Of a stretch of DNA of 64,000 bases, positions 1 through 9,197 are shown piece by piece; position 1 is the stretch's first letter, and each line of letters begins with the position of its first letter. A program made the translations under genes and the position numbers. Source of the stretch: Chloroflexota bacterium (GTDB lineage: Bacteria > Chloroflexota > Anaerolineae > Aggregatilineales > Phototrophicaceae); the NCBI GenBank assembly GCA_026707665.1, contig JAPOWK010000039.1:1-64000 (forward strand). Direction: 5' to 3'. The notes below the pieces were generated by a model. That model was not told the origin of the DNA, did not search any database, and worked only from the letters and a program-made list of their open reading frames with translations.

Positions 1-1
1 G

Positions 2-643
2 CTGGATATCGGCTGTGGCAATGGCGCGCTGGCGCGGCGGCTGGCGGAGCAGGGCACGCGCGTCACCGCAATCGATTTCAGCGAAGAACTGATACGGCTG
101 GCGAAAGCGCGGCGCCGAGCCAATGTGGCGGTCGTCGAATATCTCACGCTTGACGCCACCGACGAAGCGGCGATGCTGGCGCTGGGCGCGGGCCGGTTCG
201 ATGCCATCACCTGTACGATGACCCTGATGGATATCCCAACCATTGATCCACTGTTTCGCGCGGCCGCTTGCCTGCTGCGGAAGGGCGGGCGCTTCGTCTT
301 TGCCACGCAACATCCGGCATTCAACTCCAACAATCCCATTTTCGTGCAGGAAAAGGAAGATCGCGACGGCGTCGTCAGCGATCATTATGCGGTCAAGATA
401 CGCGCCTATCTTGATTTGCCACCGGTGAAGGGTTCCGGCGCGCCCGGAGAACCATCACCGCACTATTATTATCATCGGAGCTTGAGCGAAATGCTCGGCG
501 CCGCCTTCGCCGCCGGATTCATCCTGGATGGTTTGTTGGAGCCGGCCTTCACCAAAGATGACGCTGACACAGCCCAAGGATTGAGCTGGCCGAATTTGAC
601 CCAAATCCCGCCCGTGCTTAGCGGTCGGTTGCGTCTCGCCTAA
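2..643 (+). CDS. Class I SAM-dependent methyltransferase, 5'-truncated by window edge
   Basis: The reading frame is open from base 2 and begins with LDIGCGNGALARRL, the glycine-rich SAM-binding motif I of Rossmann-fold methyltransferases. The ATG at 125 in the ORF track is therefore internal. IDFSEELI matches the acidic end of strand beta2, FDAITCTMTLMDIP matches motif IV, and LLRKGGRFVFATQHP matches the LRPGG segment before beta5. The fold is well supported. The substrate cannot be told from sequence; a small-molecule or quinone-type acceptor is only a guess. The N-terminus lies outside the window. It converges with the minus-strand B3/4 gene, with a 4-base overlap of the stops. Confidence 0.85.
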   Translation: MDIGCGNGALARRLAEQGTRVTAIDFSEELIRLAKARRRANVAVVEYLTLDATDEAAMLALGAGRFDAITCTMTLMDIPTIDPLFRAAACLLRKGGRFVFATQHPAFNSNNPIFVQEKEDRDGVVSDHYAVKIRAYLDLPPVKGSGAPGEPSPHYYYHRSLSEMLGAAFAAGFILDGLLEPAFTKDDADTAQGLSWPNLTQIPPVLSGRLRLA

Positions 644-1341
644 ATCGCGGGATTGTCGCCATTGAGAATGGCGGCGTCGAAGCTTCCTCCAGCATATTCA
701 GCCAGCAGCTGCTTCAGGTCGGCGAGGGCGCTCTCAATATCGTTCGTTCCCTGCTCGTGATGCGATTCCACCGTGATAACGGCCTCAGTTGTAGATTGGC
801 TGGAGGCGCTGGTCGCGCTTTGGCGCCAGCACCACCTGCGCGCCACCACCATGCGCTTGTTGTCAGAGAAGATTACTTCGCCCGGCTCGGGATGGACGAT
901 CACATCGCTTCCGAGGTCCGTGAAGTGTTCGCCGCCATCGGCATAGCGGACCGTGATCGGCGGCTCGATTTGACGCGTATCAAAGATGGCGACCGGCAGA
1001 CCGTAACGGATGCTGACCAAATTGCCGATATCAACCAGTCTGTTGATGCCGGGGATATCGCCTTTCTTGGTCAAGCGGCGCAACAGCGCTTCGGCCGCGC
1101 TGCGGTACTTGGTTGGGGAGACGCCGAACGCGCTGATCGCCCGCCGCCAGGCGCCAAGAGTCGGCAGTTCGCTCAATGGCGTCGAGCCGATGCGCGCTTT
1201 CACCGCCGCCTGTTCCGCCACATACAGCTCGCGCAGCGCAGCTGGCGACCGGTCATTGGTCATACGGCGCGCGACGATGACGCCGGCTGCCAAATTAGGG
1301 TAGTTCTCGATGATCTCTGCATCGTATTGAAAGCTATTCAT
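640..1341 (-). CDS. B3/B4 tRNA-binding domain protein (PheRS beta-like editing fold)
   Basis: About 233 residues. The stretch LGAWRRAISAFGVSPTKYRSAAEALLRR, followed by INRLVDIGNLVSIRYGLPVAIFDTRQI, is the hallmark of stand-alone B3/4 proteins. These resemble the editing domain of phenylalanyl-tRNA synthetase beta and are thought to bind or edit tRNA or amino acids; the exact role is unknown. The ORF track starts 24 codons early. I chose the ATG at 1341 because GGAGG precedes it by 5 bases and the neighbouring MFS gene ends just before it, leaving a 1-base gap. That spacing implies co-transcription and coupling with the transporter. Confidence 0.8.
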   Translation of the reverse strand: MNSFQYDAEIIENYPNLAAGVIVARRMTNDRSPAALRELYVAEQAAVKARIGSTPLSELPTLGAWRRAISAFGVSPTKYRSAAEALLRRLTKKGDIPGINRLVDIGNLVSIRYGLPVAIFDTRQIEPPITVRYADGGEHFTDLGSDVIVHPEPGEVIFSDNKRMVVARRWCWRQSATSASSQSTTEAVITVESHHEQGTNDIESALADLKQLLAEYAGGSFDAAILNGDNPAI

Positions 1342-1342
1342 A

Positions 1343-2641
1343 TTAACCTCCAACTGCCAGTTCGGGTGAGACGGACAGCGTATGCGACTCCTGTTTTTCC
1401 AGCCATTGCACAATCCGCGCCCAGATTAGCAGTGGCGCCAGTGACGCCAAAGCCGCGCCAAACACGATTGCCTGGATGCCTTGGATTCCAGCCGCGTCGA
1501 TCAAAACGCCGATGACCACAATGCCGATGCTCTGCACCAGTTCAAATCCGGCAAAGTCCAACGAGAACGCGCGCCCCAGATATTCGTCGGGCACAACTTG
1601 CTGAATGATGACCGAGCTGTACGTCCAGTTGATTGAGCCGCCCATGGCGCGCACAACAACGGCAAAAACGAGGAATTCCAATGAAGGCGCCAGCCCCCAA
1701 AGCAGCCAGCCAAGCGCCATCAAGATGAAGCCGACGCTGATCAGCCGGCGCAACTTGCGAACAGAACCATCGCTGAAATGATTGGTAATGAACGGACCAG
1801 TGATGGCGCCAATGCCAAAGGCGGCCCAAAGAATCGCCATTGAGGTGATGCCTTGGTCGCCCAAGACAAATACCTGTGTGCCATAGATAATCAGCACGGT
1901 GTCGGAACTGGTGATGCTCAATCCCATCTTGACAAAGAGTGGCGCGGCCGCTCTCGGATGCTTCAGCAGATAGCGGATGCCGTCCGCAAAGGTCCGCCGC
2001 GACTTTTCTTGGACCTTGCGCAGCTTTTGCCCCAGATCGGAACGGGGCGTCTCCGGTATCACGATCGTGACAACCAGCAAAGCCGAGACCACAAAGGTCA
2101 GGGAGTCTATCAGTAGGGCGGCCTGCGTACCGAGCAGCTCGGCGACGAGACCGCCGGTGATCGCCCCAATCGCCAGCATCGCCGACCAGGTCACGCTGCT
2201 GAGCGTGTTTCCAATGACAAGCTGATGACGATAGAGGATGCTCGGCATGATTGCGTTGCGAGCGGGTTCAAAAATAGACGATACTAGAAACTGAATAACG
2301 ATGAAAACATAGACCAGCGGCAAGTATTCCGGACCTTGCGTGGTGAACAGCAAGCCAAGAACGGCGAGCGCGCGTAAAATATCACTGGCGATCAACAACC
2401 GTTTGCGATCGAAACGATCGGCGAGCACGCCCGCCAGCGGACGCATCAACAGCGGCGGGATCAGGCGGGCGATGAGGAAGGCGCTGACGGCGACACCCTG
2501 GTAACCGGTCTCTTCCGTATAAGATACGATGAGCGCGGATATGACAATAGTACTGAACCAATCGCCGAGAAGGCTGACTAGCTGCGCCCCCCACAATTTG
2601 GCGAAGTCGCGGTTGCTGCTGATGAGCTTGACGTATTCCAT
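1343..2641 (-). CDS. Major facilitator superfamily transporter (DHA3/EntS-like)
   Basis: 432 residues with about 12 hydrophobic spans. The loop 2-3 signature is GVLADRFDRKRLL, the MFS motif A, and the N-terminus NRDFAKLWGAQLVSLLGDWFS is typical of the MFS_3 group that includes macrolide and siderophore exporters. It acts in the cytoplasmic membrane, most likely as a proton-driven exporter; the substrate is unknown. AGGAAAAGG lies just upstream of the ATG. It is the first gene of a two-gene unit with the B3/4 protein. Confidence is high for the family and low for the substrate. Confidence 0.88.
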   Translation of the reverse strand: MEYVKLISSNRDFAKLWGAQLVSLLGDWFSTIVISALIVSYTEETGYQGVAVSAFLIARLIPPLLMRPLAGVLADRFDRKRLLIASDILRALAVLGLLFTTQGPEYLPLVYVFIVIQFLVSSIFEPARNAIMPSILYRHQLVIGNTLSSVTWSAMLAIGAITGGLVAELLGTQAALLIDSLTFVVSALLVVTIVIPETPRSDLGQKLRKVQEKSRRTFADGIRYLLKHPRAAAPLFVKMGLSITSSDTVLIIYGTQVFVLGDQGITSMAILWAAFGIGAITGPFITNHFSDGSVRKLRRLISVGFILMALGWLLWGLAPSLEFLVFAVVVRAMGGSINWTYSSVIIQQVVPDEYLGRAFSLDFAGFELVQSIGIVVIGVLIDAAGIQGIQAIVFGAALASLAPLLIWARIVQWLEKQESHTLSVSPELAVGG

Positions 2642-2861
2642 TGCCTTTTCCTATTGCAAATCGGTAGTTTACTGTAGAACAGAAAACGATGCACGGCAGA
2701 ACTGCTGAACGGCAAACGCCGACGCTCGGCGGCAATGAAATGTATCACTCGCCTTCGCTGCGTACGAATCCCTGCCCTGGCGCGAGCAGGAAGGTCCGTC
2801 AAAAGAGCGAGGCATCCTGAGGCGAACCTAGGAACAAGAGAAATCATTGCGGGAGCCAGCG

Positions 2862-3257
2862 ATGGAGAGTCTGATATATGTCGGCTTGGGCGGGTTTTTT
2901 GGCGCCAACGCGCGTTACGCGCTTTCGCTTTGGGTCAATGACTATTTGGCGCCGCGCTGGGGACCCTTCCCCTATGGGACCTTCCTGGTGAATGTGATTG
3001 GATCGTTTGGCCTCGCCATTTTGGGCGCGTGGGTCGGCGCAAGAACCGGGCTGTCGCCGCCGTTGCGCTTGCTAGTCGGCGCTGGATTCTTCGGCGCTTT
3101 CACAACTTTCTCAACATTCGCTAACGAAAGCATCGGCTTGATGCAAAACGGCGACTGGACGTTGCTCTTCTTGAATCTGCTGTTGAACAATGGAGGCTGT
3201 CTGTTGGGCGTCGTTATTGGTCTCTTCCTCGGTCATCGACTCTTCGCCCTTGCCTAA
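2862..3257 (+). CDS. fluC: Fluoride ion channel FluC/CrcB
   Basis: 131 residues and four hydrophobic helices. GGFFGANARYALSLW near the N-terminus, PYGTFLVNVIGSF and GFFGAFTTFSTFANE are the classic CrcB/Fluc signatures, including the TFSTF segment that lines the fluoride pore. The protein works as a dual-topology dimer that lets cytoplasmic fluoride leave the cell. The ATG at 2862 is preferred to the ORF-track start because GGGAG precedes it at a suitable distance. I looked upstream for a fluoride riboswitch (crcB motif) and did not recognise one. uppP follows 44 bases later on the same strand. Confidence 0.95.
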   Translation: MESLIYVGLGGFFGANARYALSLWVNDYLAPRWGPFPYGTFLVNVIGSFGLAILGAWVGARTGLSPPLRLLVGAGFFGAFTTFSTFANESIGLMQNGDWTLLFLNLLLNNGGCLLGVVIGLFLGHRLFALA

Positions 3258-3301
3258 TCAAATGGGCGATCTATATCGCGGCGTAATCGCATGATAAATG
3301 A

Positions 3302-4126
3302 ATGATGGACGACATTTTCAAAGTTGCTATTCTGTCGCTGATTCAAGGGGTCACTGAGTTTCTGCCCGTTTCATCGACCGGGCACTTAATTGTCGGCGCG
3401 GCTGTGCTCCGGTTTGACGCCTTGCTTCCTCCGATCTTTGAGATCTTTATTCAGATCGGCGCGGTGGTGGCGGTGCTCGTCTACTATAGAAGTCTGTTGG
3501 GCGAGCGGATTCTGCCCTCAAGATCATCCTCGGAAGCGCGTCGATTTTGGCTCACGATCGCGCTTGCCAGCGTACCCGTGGCCGCGCTCGGCATCATATA
3601 TCAGCAGGAAGTGGAGGCTTTGTTTTTCTCGCCGCATGTGGTGGCGGCGTCGTTGATTTTCGGCGGAATTGCAATCCTGTTCGTCGAACGGCTGCCCCGA
3701 TTCCAAGACGGTTTCGCCGATGGACCGATTGACTTTGGCAAAGTGACCATGCGTCAGGCGGCCTTCATCGGCTTCGTGCAAGTGCTCGCCCTTATTCCAG
3801 GGATGTCGCGCTCGGGCAGCTCCATCGTCGCTGGCATGCTGGCCGGCTTTAGCCGCCGGGCCGCTACCGAGTTTTCGTTTTTCCTGGCGATACCGCTCCT
3901 GGGCAGCGCGACATTGTATAAATTTGTCACCACCGTCGATTCGCTGGGTTCTGAACAGATTCAGTTGCTCCTCTTGGGCGCGGCATTATCAGGATTGTTC
4001 AGTTGGCTGGCTATCGACCTGCTGCTGCGGTTTATTTCTCGCCGCAGTTTTGTCGCTTTCGGTTATTACCGAATCGCTGCCGGCGTGCTTATCCTATTGG
4101 GATTATCATCCGGCATGATATCCTGA
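3302..4126 (+). CDS. uppP: Undecaprenyl-diphosphatase UppP (BacA)
   Basis: 274 residues with about eight membrane spans. The two diagnostic motifs are present: QGVTEFLPVSSTGHL at residues 14-28, and GMSRSGSS in the second half. This enzyme dephosphorylates undecaprenyl pyrophosphate on the outer face of the membrane and so recycles the lipid carrier for peptidoglycan and other surface polymers; it also confers bacitracin tolerance. Two consecutive ATG codons (3302, 3305) make the start slightly uncertain. A strong terminator hairpin lies 36 bases after the stop. Confidence 0.95.
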   Translation: MMDDIFKVAILSLIQGVTEFLPVSSTGHLIVGAAVLRFDALLPPIFEIFIQIGAVVAVLVYYRSLLGERILPSRSSSEARRFWLTIALASVPVAALGIIYQQEVEALFFSPHVVAASLIFGGIAILFVERLPRFQDGFADGPIDFGKVTMRQAAFIGFVQVLALIPGMSRSGSSIVAGMLAGFSRRAATEFSFFLAIPLLGSATLYKFVTTVDSLGSEQIQLLLLGAALSGLFSWLAIDLLLRFISRRSFVAFGYYRIAAGVLILLGLSSGMIS

Positions 4127-4161
4127 CCGACCGCCGCCTCTCAAAGGACCTTCGACTTGCG

Positions 4162-4190
4162 GATTGCGACAAAGCCTGTCGCAATCTCGT
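4162..4190 (+). terminator. Rho-independent terminator after uppP
   Basis: A perfect 9-bp stem, GATTGCGAC / GTCGCAATC, with a 7-base loop AAAGCCT, followed by CTCGTTTG. It sits shortly after the uppP stop and just before the promoter of the LysM gene, so it separates the two units. The U-tract is short. Confidence 0.7.
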
Positions 4191-4219
4191 TTGTCCATTA
4201 TCTCCACTCTACCTATAAT
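4191..4219 (+). promoter_or_regulatory. Sigma70-type promoter for the LysM lipoprotein gene
   Basis: TTGTCC and a perfect TATAAT are separated by 17 bases. Transcription would start near 4226, giving a leader of about 115 bases before the ATG at 4341. The prediction rests on consensus only. Confidence 0.6.
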
Positions 4220-4340
4220 GAACATCGAAAGACGTCGTTAGTCGATTCCGCTTCTTGAAAGACTGATGATAGACGGTGAAGCGCCGAAAGAGAAAACACG
4301 ACGTTGCACCGACAACCTTGCGATAGGGAGTTGCCGACCG

Positions 4341-5201
4341 ATGATTGAGCGCCATCGACGCGATCTGCTTATTGCCCTGCTTGCTTTGATGTCGCTGTTG
4401 CTGACAGCATGTTTTCGCGATACATCTGAAGTAATTCAGCAGCAGCCGGTAGCGCGCCAGGTTGCCTCGCCCACGCCGGCCAAGGAAGCGGAGCCAAGCC
4501 CCGCGCCGCCAACAGCCACCGGGGAATCGGCGCCAACAGAACAGGAAGCCGACCAATTCGCGCTGACGGCTACCGCGTTGATTGCATTGCAAACGCAGCC
4601 AGCTGTGGTTGCGGGAACTTCAGCAGGCGTTCAGGATGGCGCGAGCGCAGCGGCACAGGCGACCGCGATTCCGCTTTCGCGAGCCACGATTCCGCCGGGC
4701 GAAGATTGCGTGCATGAGATTCGCGCTGGCGATACCTTGTATCAACTGTCGCTGGCTTATGGCGTGACCGTTGATGATATTGCAAAAGCGAGCGGCATCA
4801 ATAATCCCGATCGGATTGCCGTCGGTCAACACATTACGATTCCAAAATGCGGCACGACCGGCTTCATACCGCCCCCGACCTCCATTCCCGCAGCAACGCA
4901 AGCCCCCGCATTGATTCCGGCAACGGCTGAGTTGGATCTGGCTGAAGCCGACACGCGCGATACCCGCGTCGAGCAGGCGCAGACCACGCTCCTGGATAAC
5001 GCGCAAGCGGATGCGGAAACCGAATTCAGCATTCAGACGGCCCCGTTGTCGGCCCCTGATGGTTCCTATACGGTACAGCAGAACGATACACTCTTTGGAA
5101 TCGCTATCGCGCTCGGTACCACTGTAGAAGTATTGGCCGAACTCAACAATATCGTTGACGTGGACACCTTGGACGCGGGCCAGGTGCTGCAAACCCCTTA
5201 A
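4341..5201 (+). CDS. LysM-domain lipoprotein
   Basis: 286 residues. The N-terminus MIERHRRDLLIALLALMSLLLTAC is a lipoprotein signal with a lipobox ending at Cys24. This, with GGGAG upstream, supports the ATG at 4341 rather than the track start at 4266. A Pro/Ala/Glu-rich linker follows. Two LysM modules come next: one at roughly 124-167 (IRAGDTLYQLSLAYGVTVDDI) and one at the C-terminus (VQQNDTLFGIAIALGTTVEVL), joined by another low-complexity linker. LysM binds GlcNAc-containing polymers, so the protein is probably tethered to the membrane and holds peptidoglycan or a surface glycan. No catalytic domain is seen. Confidence 0.88.
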   Translation: MIERHRRDLLIALLALMSLLLTACFRDTSEVIQQQPVARQVASPTPAKEAEPSPAPPTATGESAPTEQEADQFALTATALIALQTQPAVVAGTSAGVQDGASAAAQATAIPLSRATIPPGEDCVHEIRAGDTLYQLSLAYGVTVDDIAKASGINNPDRIAVGQHITIPKCGTTGFIPPPTSIPAATQAPALIPATAELDLAEADTRDTRVEQAQTTLLDNAQADAETEFSIQTAPLSAPDGSYTVQQNDTLFGIAIALGTTVEVLAELNNIVDVDTLDAGQVLQTP

Positions 5202-5271
5202 AAGCGGCAAGCTGCTTCAAAGTTTCGCCGTCCGGACGCGCTTGCCTAGTGCGAAAGTCGCGCGAATACCC

Positions 5272-5301
5272 TTGTATGCCGCTCTGATACTATGCTAGAA
5301 T
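5272..5301 (+). promoter_or_regulatory. Candidate promoter for rplS
   Basis: TTGTAT and TAGAAT are separated by 18 bases. Transcription would start near 5308 and so include the leader hairpin at 5325-5345. It matches consensus only moderately. Confidence 0.4.
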
Positions 5302-5324
5302 GCTCGACATTCAGGAAGACATCC

Positions 5325-5345
5325 TACGCCTTCGGGCGTATTTTT
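5325..5345 (+). promoter_or_regulatory. Terminator-like hairpin in the rplS leader
   Basis: The stem TACGCC / GGCGTA closes a stable UUCG tetraloop and is followed directly by TTTTTG. The hairpin ends only a few bases before the rplS Shine-Dalgarno (GGAAGGA) and 18 bases before its ATG. Such a position suggests transcription attenuation or masking of the ribosome binding site, as in other ribosomal-protein leaders. It could instead be the terminator of the LysM gene. No alternative antiterminator was worked out. Confidence 0.6.
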
Positions 5346-5362
5346 GTGGAAGGAATGCAGCC

Positions 5363-5710
5363 ATGAGCCAAGAGTTGATGCGGACGCTCGTCGCCGAAAA
5401 TCACAAGCATCCGGAAATCGAAGCCGGCGACACGGTGAAGGTTCATGTGCGTATCGTGGAAGGAGCGCGCGAACGCGTGCAGGTGTTCCAGGGTGTTGTG
5501 ATTCGGGCGCGCAAGGGCGGGAACGAAGCGAATTTTACCGTTCGCCGGATCGCCAGCCACGGTGTCGGCGTTGAGCGGACCTTCCTCCTGCGCAGTCCGC
5601 GCGTTGAAAGGGTTGAGATTCTGCGGCGAGCGAAAGTGCGGCGCGCCCAACTCTATTATCTCCGCGATCGCCGGGGAAAATCCGCCCGGCTTAAGGAACG
5701 CCGCCGCTAG
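5363..5710 (+). CDS. rplS: 50S ribosomal protein L19
   Basis: 115 residues, the normal L19 length. [27 protein letters not shown], followed by [19 protein letters not shown] and a basic C-terminus [21 protein letters not shown], identify it clearly. L19 lies at the 30S-50S interface. The ATG at 5363 follows GGAAGGA; the 21 extra codons in the ORF track would run through the leader hairpin and are not part of the protein. The usual neighbours trmD, rimM and rpsP are absent here, so the gene stands alone. Confidence 0.97.
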   Translation: MSQELMRTLVAENHKHPEIEAGDTVKVHVRIVEGARERVQVFQGVVIRARKGGNEANFTVRRIASHGVGVERTFLLRSPRVERVEILRRAKVRRAQLYYLRDRRGKSARLKERRR

Positions 5711-5777
5711 AACGCCACAGTTTCTGCTATGATTTGGCTGGGCGCCGAGTCAGGCGCTCGTTTCTGGCCAAGCGGTC

Positions 5778-7262
5778 TTATTCTCTGAGCACGTAATAGG
5801 TGCCCTTCTTGGCGCCGATACGCGTGAGGATCCCCTTCTCCACCAGGTCGACAAGATCCAGACGCAGGGTCTCGGCCGAGACTGATTGAATCAGGCCGCG
5901 ATATTCGCGGTTTGTGATCGAACCGGATTCCCGGATGTATTGCAGGGCACGCGCCTGCCGGTGATTCGTATCTCGCGACCACTCGGGCAATTCAGGCTGG
6001 CTGCGTTCGTTGTGCAAGGCGACGGCGAAGCTATAGGGGCGGGCGTCGAATTTGGGCGGTGAATGACCGGCTTGCTCCATCACTTCCAGCATGCGGTCAA
6101 TGCCGAGGCCTAGCTCTTCAATGTATCCCCAATGAAATAATCCGCCGACCAATCGCGGATTGCGGGAAAAGTGTTCGTCTTTGATATTCTCTACCGTGAT
6201 AAAGCCGGGCAAACCACCAGGCGATATCACCTCCAGGCGGTCGGAAAACATCCGCACTTCAATGCGGCGCCCGCGCAGTCGATAATCGCGATGGCAGATC
6301 GCGTTTACCAGCGCCTCGCGCACGGCGAATTGCGGATATTCAAAGGTTTCTTCGCGCTCTAGCCCTTTAACCACGGCGCTGATCGCCATTTCGCTCCAAA
6401 CCAGATTCCAGGTGGCTTCGATCAGGCGTGGAACGGGACCAATCAATTCCTCGCGGCGTGAGTAACCGGCCAGCCCGCTTTCTCCCCGCGGCGTCCTGCC
6501 GACGAATTTGGCGAATACGACGCCGCTTTGTGGCAGCCAACGCTGCGGATATTCGCTGAAAAGTAGGAGCCCGCAGACCGTTGGTTTGCCATCCGCGGTG
6601 ATCGCGCCGACCTCGGCCAGCACAGAATTGACCTCGCCGCTGTAGGGACGCTTGGTGCGTTCCGCGCGCTTCTCCAGGTATTCGTCGATCATCGCGCGGC
6701 TGAAGTCGTCTAGGGTCGCCCCAGGGACCGGCTCGCTTTCGAAGTCGCCGGTGTTCTTGGCGCTGGCCAGCCGCTGAATCTCTTGACCGCCCAGCGGACG
6801 ATTGACTTTGCCGCTGCGTATCAGAACGCGACCATCGGCGAGGGCGTGCAGCTCGGTGCTGCGCGGAACGCGAATGGCAAAAGCCGGCGCCTGACCACGG
6901 ACGGCCTCGCCAACGTTGCCGCCGTTGCCACTGGTGGACAACCGGCCCAACGACTGCATTGGCGACTCGAGGTCAATCTCTTCCCAGTTTTCAATGACGA
7001 CCGGCGGATTATAGAGTTCATCGGCGAGACGCAGCAGGCGGTCGATGTCTTGGGATTCAGCGCCGGAGGTTGAGAGGCTGCCGTCAGCTTGATTTCCGAT
7101 GACTATCATCCCGCCTTCGGTATTGGCAAAGGCGACCAAATTCTCGGCGATGAGGTGAGCGTCCGCACTCTTAACAAATGCGAGCCTGGGACCTTCGCCG
7201 GACTCCATGAAAGGGTCTGCGCGCATGATGAAACTGTCTACATCTTTAGCGGCAACATCCAT
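5778..7262 (-). CDS. AlbA_2/Schlafen-type ATP-binding transcriptional regulator
   Basis: 494 residues in three parts. The N-terminal part (about 20-150) has AHLIAENLVAFANTEGGMIVIG, the signature of the divergent AAA_4/AlbA_2 (Schlafen-like) domain. The middle (about 300-420) carries REALVNAICHRDY and YIEELGLGIDRM, typical of the GHKL-like ATP-binding domain of this family. The C-terminus (about 430-494) looks like a winged helix. Family members are predicted DNA-binding regulators; the target is unknown. The start is uncertain: the ATG at 7262 has a weak ribosome binding site and a second Met lies 12 codons downstream. It is convergent with rplS. Confidence 0.8.
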   Translation of the reverse strand: MDVAAKDVDSFIMRADPFMESGEGPRLAFVKSADAHLIAENLVAFANTEGGMIVIGNQADGSLSTSGAESQDIDRLLRLADELYNPPVVIENWEEIDLESPMQSLGRLSTSGNGGNVGEAVRGQAPAFAIRVPRSTELHALADGRVLIRSGKVNRPLGGQEIQRLASAKNTGDFESEPVPGATLDDFSRAMIDEYLEKRAERTKRPYSGEVNSVLAEVGAITADGKPTVCGLLLFSEYPQRWLPQSGVVFAKFVGRTPRGESGLAGYSRREELIGPVPRLIEATWNLVWSEMAISAVVKGLEREETFEYPQFAVREALVNAICHRDYRLRGRRIEVRMFSDRLEVISPGGLPGFITVENIKDEHFSRNPRLVGGLFHWGYIEELGLGIDRMLEVMEQAGHSPPKFDARPYSFAVALHNERSQPELPEWSRDTNHRQARALQYIRESGSITNREYRGLIQSVSAETLRLDLVDLVEKGILTRIGAKKGTYYVLRE

Positions 7263-7323
7263 TGCCGCGCATCAATGTGATAATCGCGTGATGACACTTC
7301 TGTCATTATAATGGAGTTTCTGC

Positions 7324-9132
7324 GTGTCGATGCTGGCTTATTCTGTCAGTTATGCAGGGTGCGTGCAAATGCTGGATCTCGTACCACCAATGGGCGGCGT
7401 TTTGCTAACTTGGCTGCTGCTGTTTCTACTCTTCAGCGGCTTAGGCTTGGCTGTTTTGCAGGTGCTGGGCAAGCCACTGGTCTCCGGCTGGGTTTGGTTG
7501 GACAGCTTTTGGCTGGGTTGGGCTCTTTCCCTGTGCATCATGCAATTCTGGCATTTTGCCTTTCCGGTAAATGATGTGCTCGCGCTGCTTTTTGCCGTTG
7601 TCGCGGCGCTTTTGCTTATCGTGCGGCGCCACTGTATTGCCGACCTGGTTGGCCGTCTATTGCGCAACTGGATGTTTCTGCTTCCATTTGTCATCTCGGC
7701 GCTTTGGATGTCCAATCGAGCGCTCGGCATGCCGATCGCATACGACACCGGTTTTCGCGATATGCAAGCAGTATCTTGGATCGATTCCTTCCCCATCATA
7801 CCTGGCTTGGGAAACTTGTTTTCCTCGCTGGCTTTCAATCACTCGGTCTATTTGTATGACGCCCTGTTGGATACGTCTATCTGGTCCGGTCGATCCGTCT
7901 ACATCGCAACAGGCCTCTTGTTGACGGTCTACCTAGCTTATGCCCTGGGCGCGGCGAGCCAACTGTTGCGGTCGCAGGTGGCGGAGGACGCGCGTTGGTC
8001 AAGCGTGTTTGCGGCGGCGACGATCCCGTTCATCTTGTTTCAGACGGTGCGTTGGGGCGGCATCACGCACTTCTTGACCGATACTGTGGTTGATCTGATC
8101 GGCTTCTTGACCTTGATCTATCTGCTCGATTTTCTACAGTATTGGCGTCCGGGCAGCGGCTCGCGCGATTATCTGGTCTATCGACTGGCGATCATTATCT
8201 TGACCGGCTTCACAGTCAAGCAGAGTTTCATTGTGTACGGAATCGCAACTGCCGCGCTTGCGCTCGCCGTCTGGCTGCGACGCGGTGGAATGCGCACCGG
8301 CGCCCGGCGCATTCAACGCACATTTGTGCTGATATTTGTGGTCGGATTGATGCTCTTGCTCCCTTGGATGGCGCGAGGCGTTGTTACGAGCGGTTATGTC
8401 GCCTACCCCCAATCGATTGGCCGGTTCAATGTCGACTGGGCGATACCGGCGGATCAAGTCGAAGCCCGGCAGCGCACCCTAGCCACCAACACGCGTCTCA
8501 GAGGGGGCGATCCTGCTGACGTGCTGTCATCCTGGGAGTGGCTGGGTCCCTGGCTGCGAGAGTTCGCGGGCAACATTTTCCCAACGTCCATGCCGACGAT
8601 CGTTTCTGTTATTGCGCTCGCCCTTTATTTCTATGGAACTCGGAAGTACCGGCCCGAACGTCAAACGCGATCCTTAAGTTGGTGGGCGCTGCTCCCGCTG
8701 ATGGTCATGCTGGCATTCTGGTTTGTCACGGTGCCGGAGGACAAATACGTGCGCTACGTCCTTTGGAGCTTTGCCGCCCTGTCGATGACGATGGCCTTGC
8801 TGGCATGGCGCTGGATTGACTGGCGTCGACGGGTGCTGGCTGTGATTGCAGTCATTTTGATTGGCCTGGCTTACGTCGTGTTTCTGATTGTAAGGCACGA
8901 AGAAATCCTGGTGCCGGCGGGACCATACGACGGTTTTCACGCTCCCTTCCTGCCAGAATACGAGCGATACGAAACCGAGCGCGGCCTAATTGTCCATGTC
9001 CCTATTGGTATGAATCAGTGCTGGGCCATCCCATTGCCCTGCACGCCATATCCTGATTCTGCCGTTTCGGCGCGCGTCCCGGGCGACCTCAGACATGGAT
9101 TCCACATTGCAACAAATCAGGAGGCGGGCTAG
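7324..9132 (+). CDS. Polytopic membrane protein, GT-C-like, unknown function
   Basis: 602 residues with 12 or more hydrophobic spans and short polar loops. AYDTGFRDMQAVSWI after the third or fourth span, with long alternating membrane helices, recalls GT-C glycosyltransferase-like or LIC_10190-type proteins, but I see no convincing catalytic aspartate pair near the N-terminus. The start is a GTG at 7324 preceded by TGGAG at 7 bases. A TATAAT lies at 7307-7312 without a good -35. The next gene, a small membrane protein, follows in the same direction after 65 bases and may be co-transcribed. Function is not assigned. Confidence 0.75.
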   Translation: MSMLAYSVSYAGCVQMLDLVPPMGGVLLTWLLLFLLFSGLGLAVLQVLGKPLVSGWVWLDSFWLGWALSLCIMQFWHFAFPVNDVLALLFAVVAALLLIVRRHCIADLVGRLLRNWMFLLPFVISALWMSNRALGMPIAYDTGFRDMQAVSWIDSFPIIPGLGNLFSSLAFNHSVYLYDALLDTSIWSGRSVYIATGLLLTVYLAYALGAASQLLRSQVAEDARWSSVFAAATIPFILFQTVRWGGITHFLTDTVVDLIGFLTLIYLLDFLQYWRPGSGSRDYLVYRLAIIILTGFTVKQSFIVYGIATAALALAVWLRRGGMRTGARRIQRTFVLIFVVGLMLLLPWMARGVVTSGYVAYPQSIGRFNVDWAIPADQVEARQRTLATNTRLRGGDPADVLSSWEWLGPWLREFAGNIFPTSMPTIVSVIALALYFYGTRKYRPERQTRSLSWWALLPLMVMLAFWFVTVPEDKYVRYVLWSFAALSMTMALLAWRWIDWRRRVLAVIAVILIGLAYVVFLIVRHEEILVPAGPYDGFHAPFLPEYERYETERGLIVHVPIGMNQCWAIPLPCTPYPDSAVSARVPGDLRHGFHIATNQEAG

Positions 9133-9197
9133 CCCGCTGGAGATGCCTATTTCGATGCTCGCACCACTTCGACTCAGCAAGTCAACGGGATAGGGCG

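Noticed and set aside
2642-2861. Possible fluoride riboswitch before fluC
   Set aside because: I searched for the crcB-motif core and did not find the conserved loop sequences in order.
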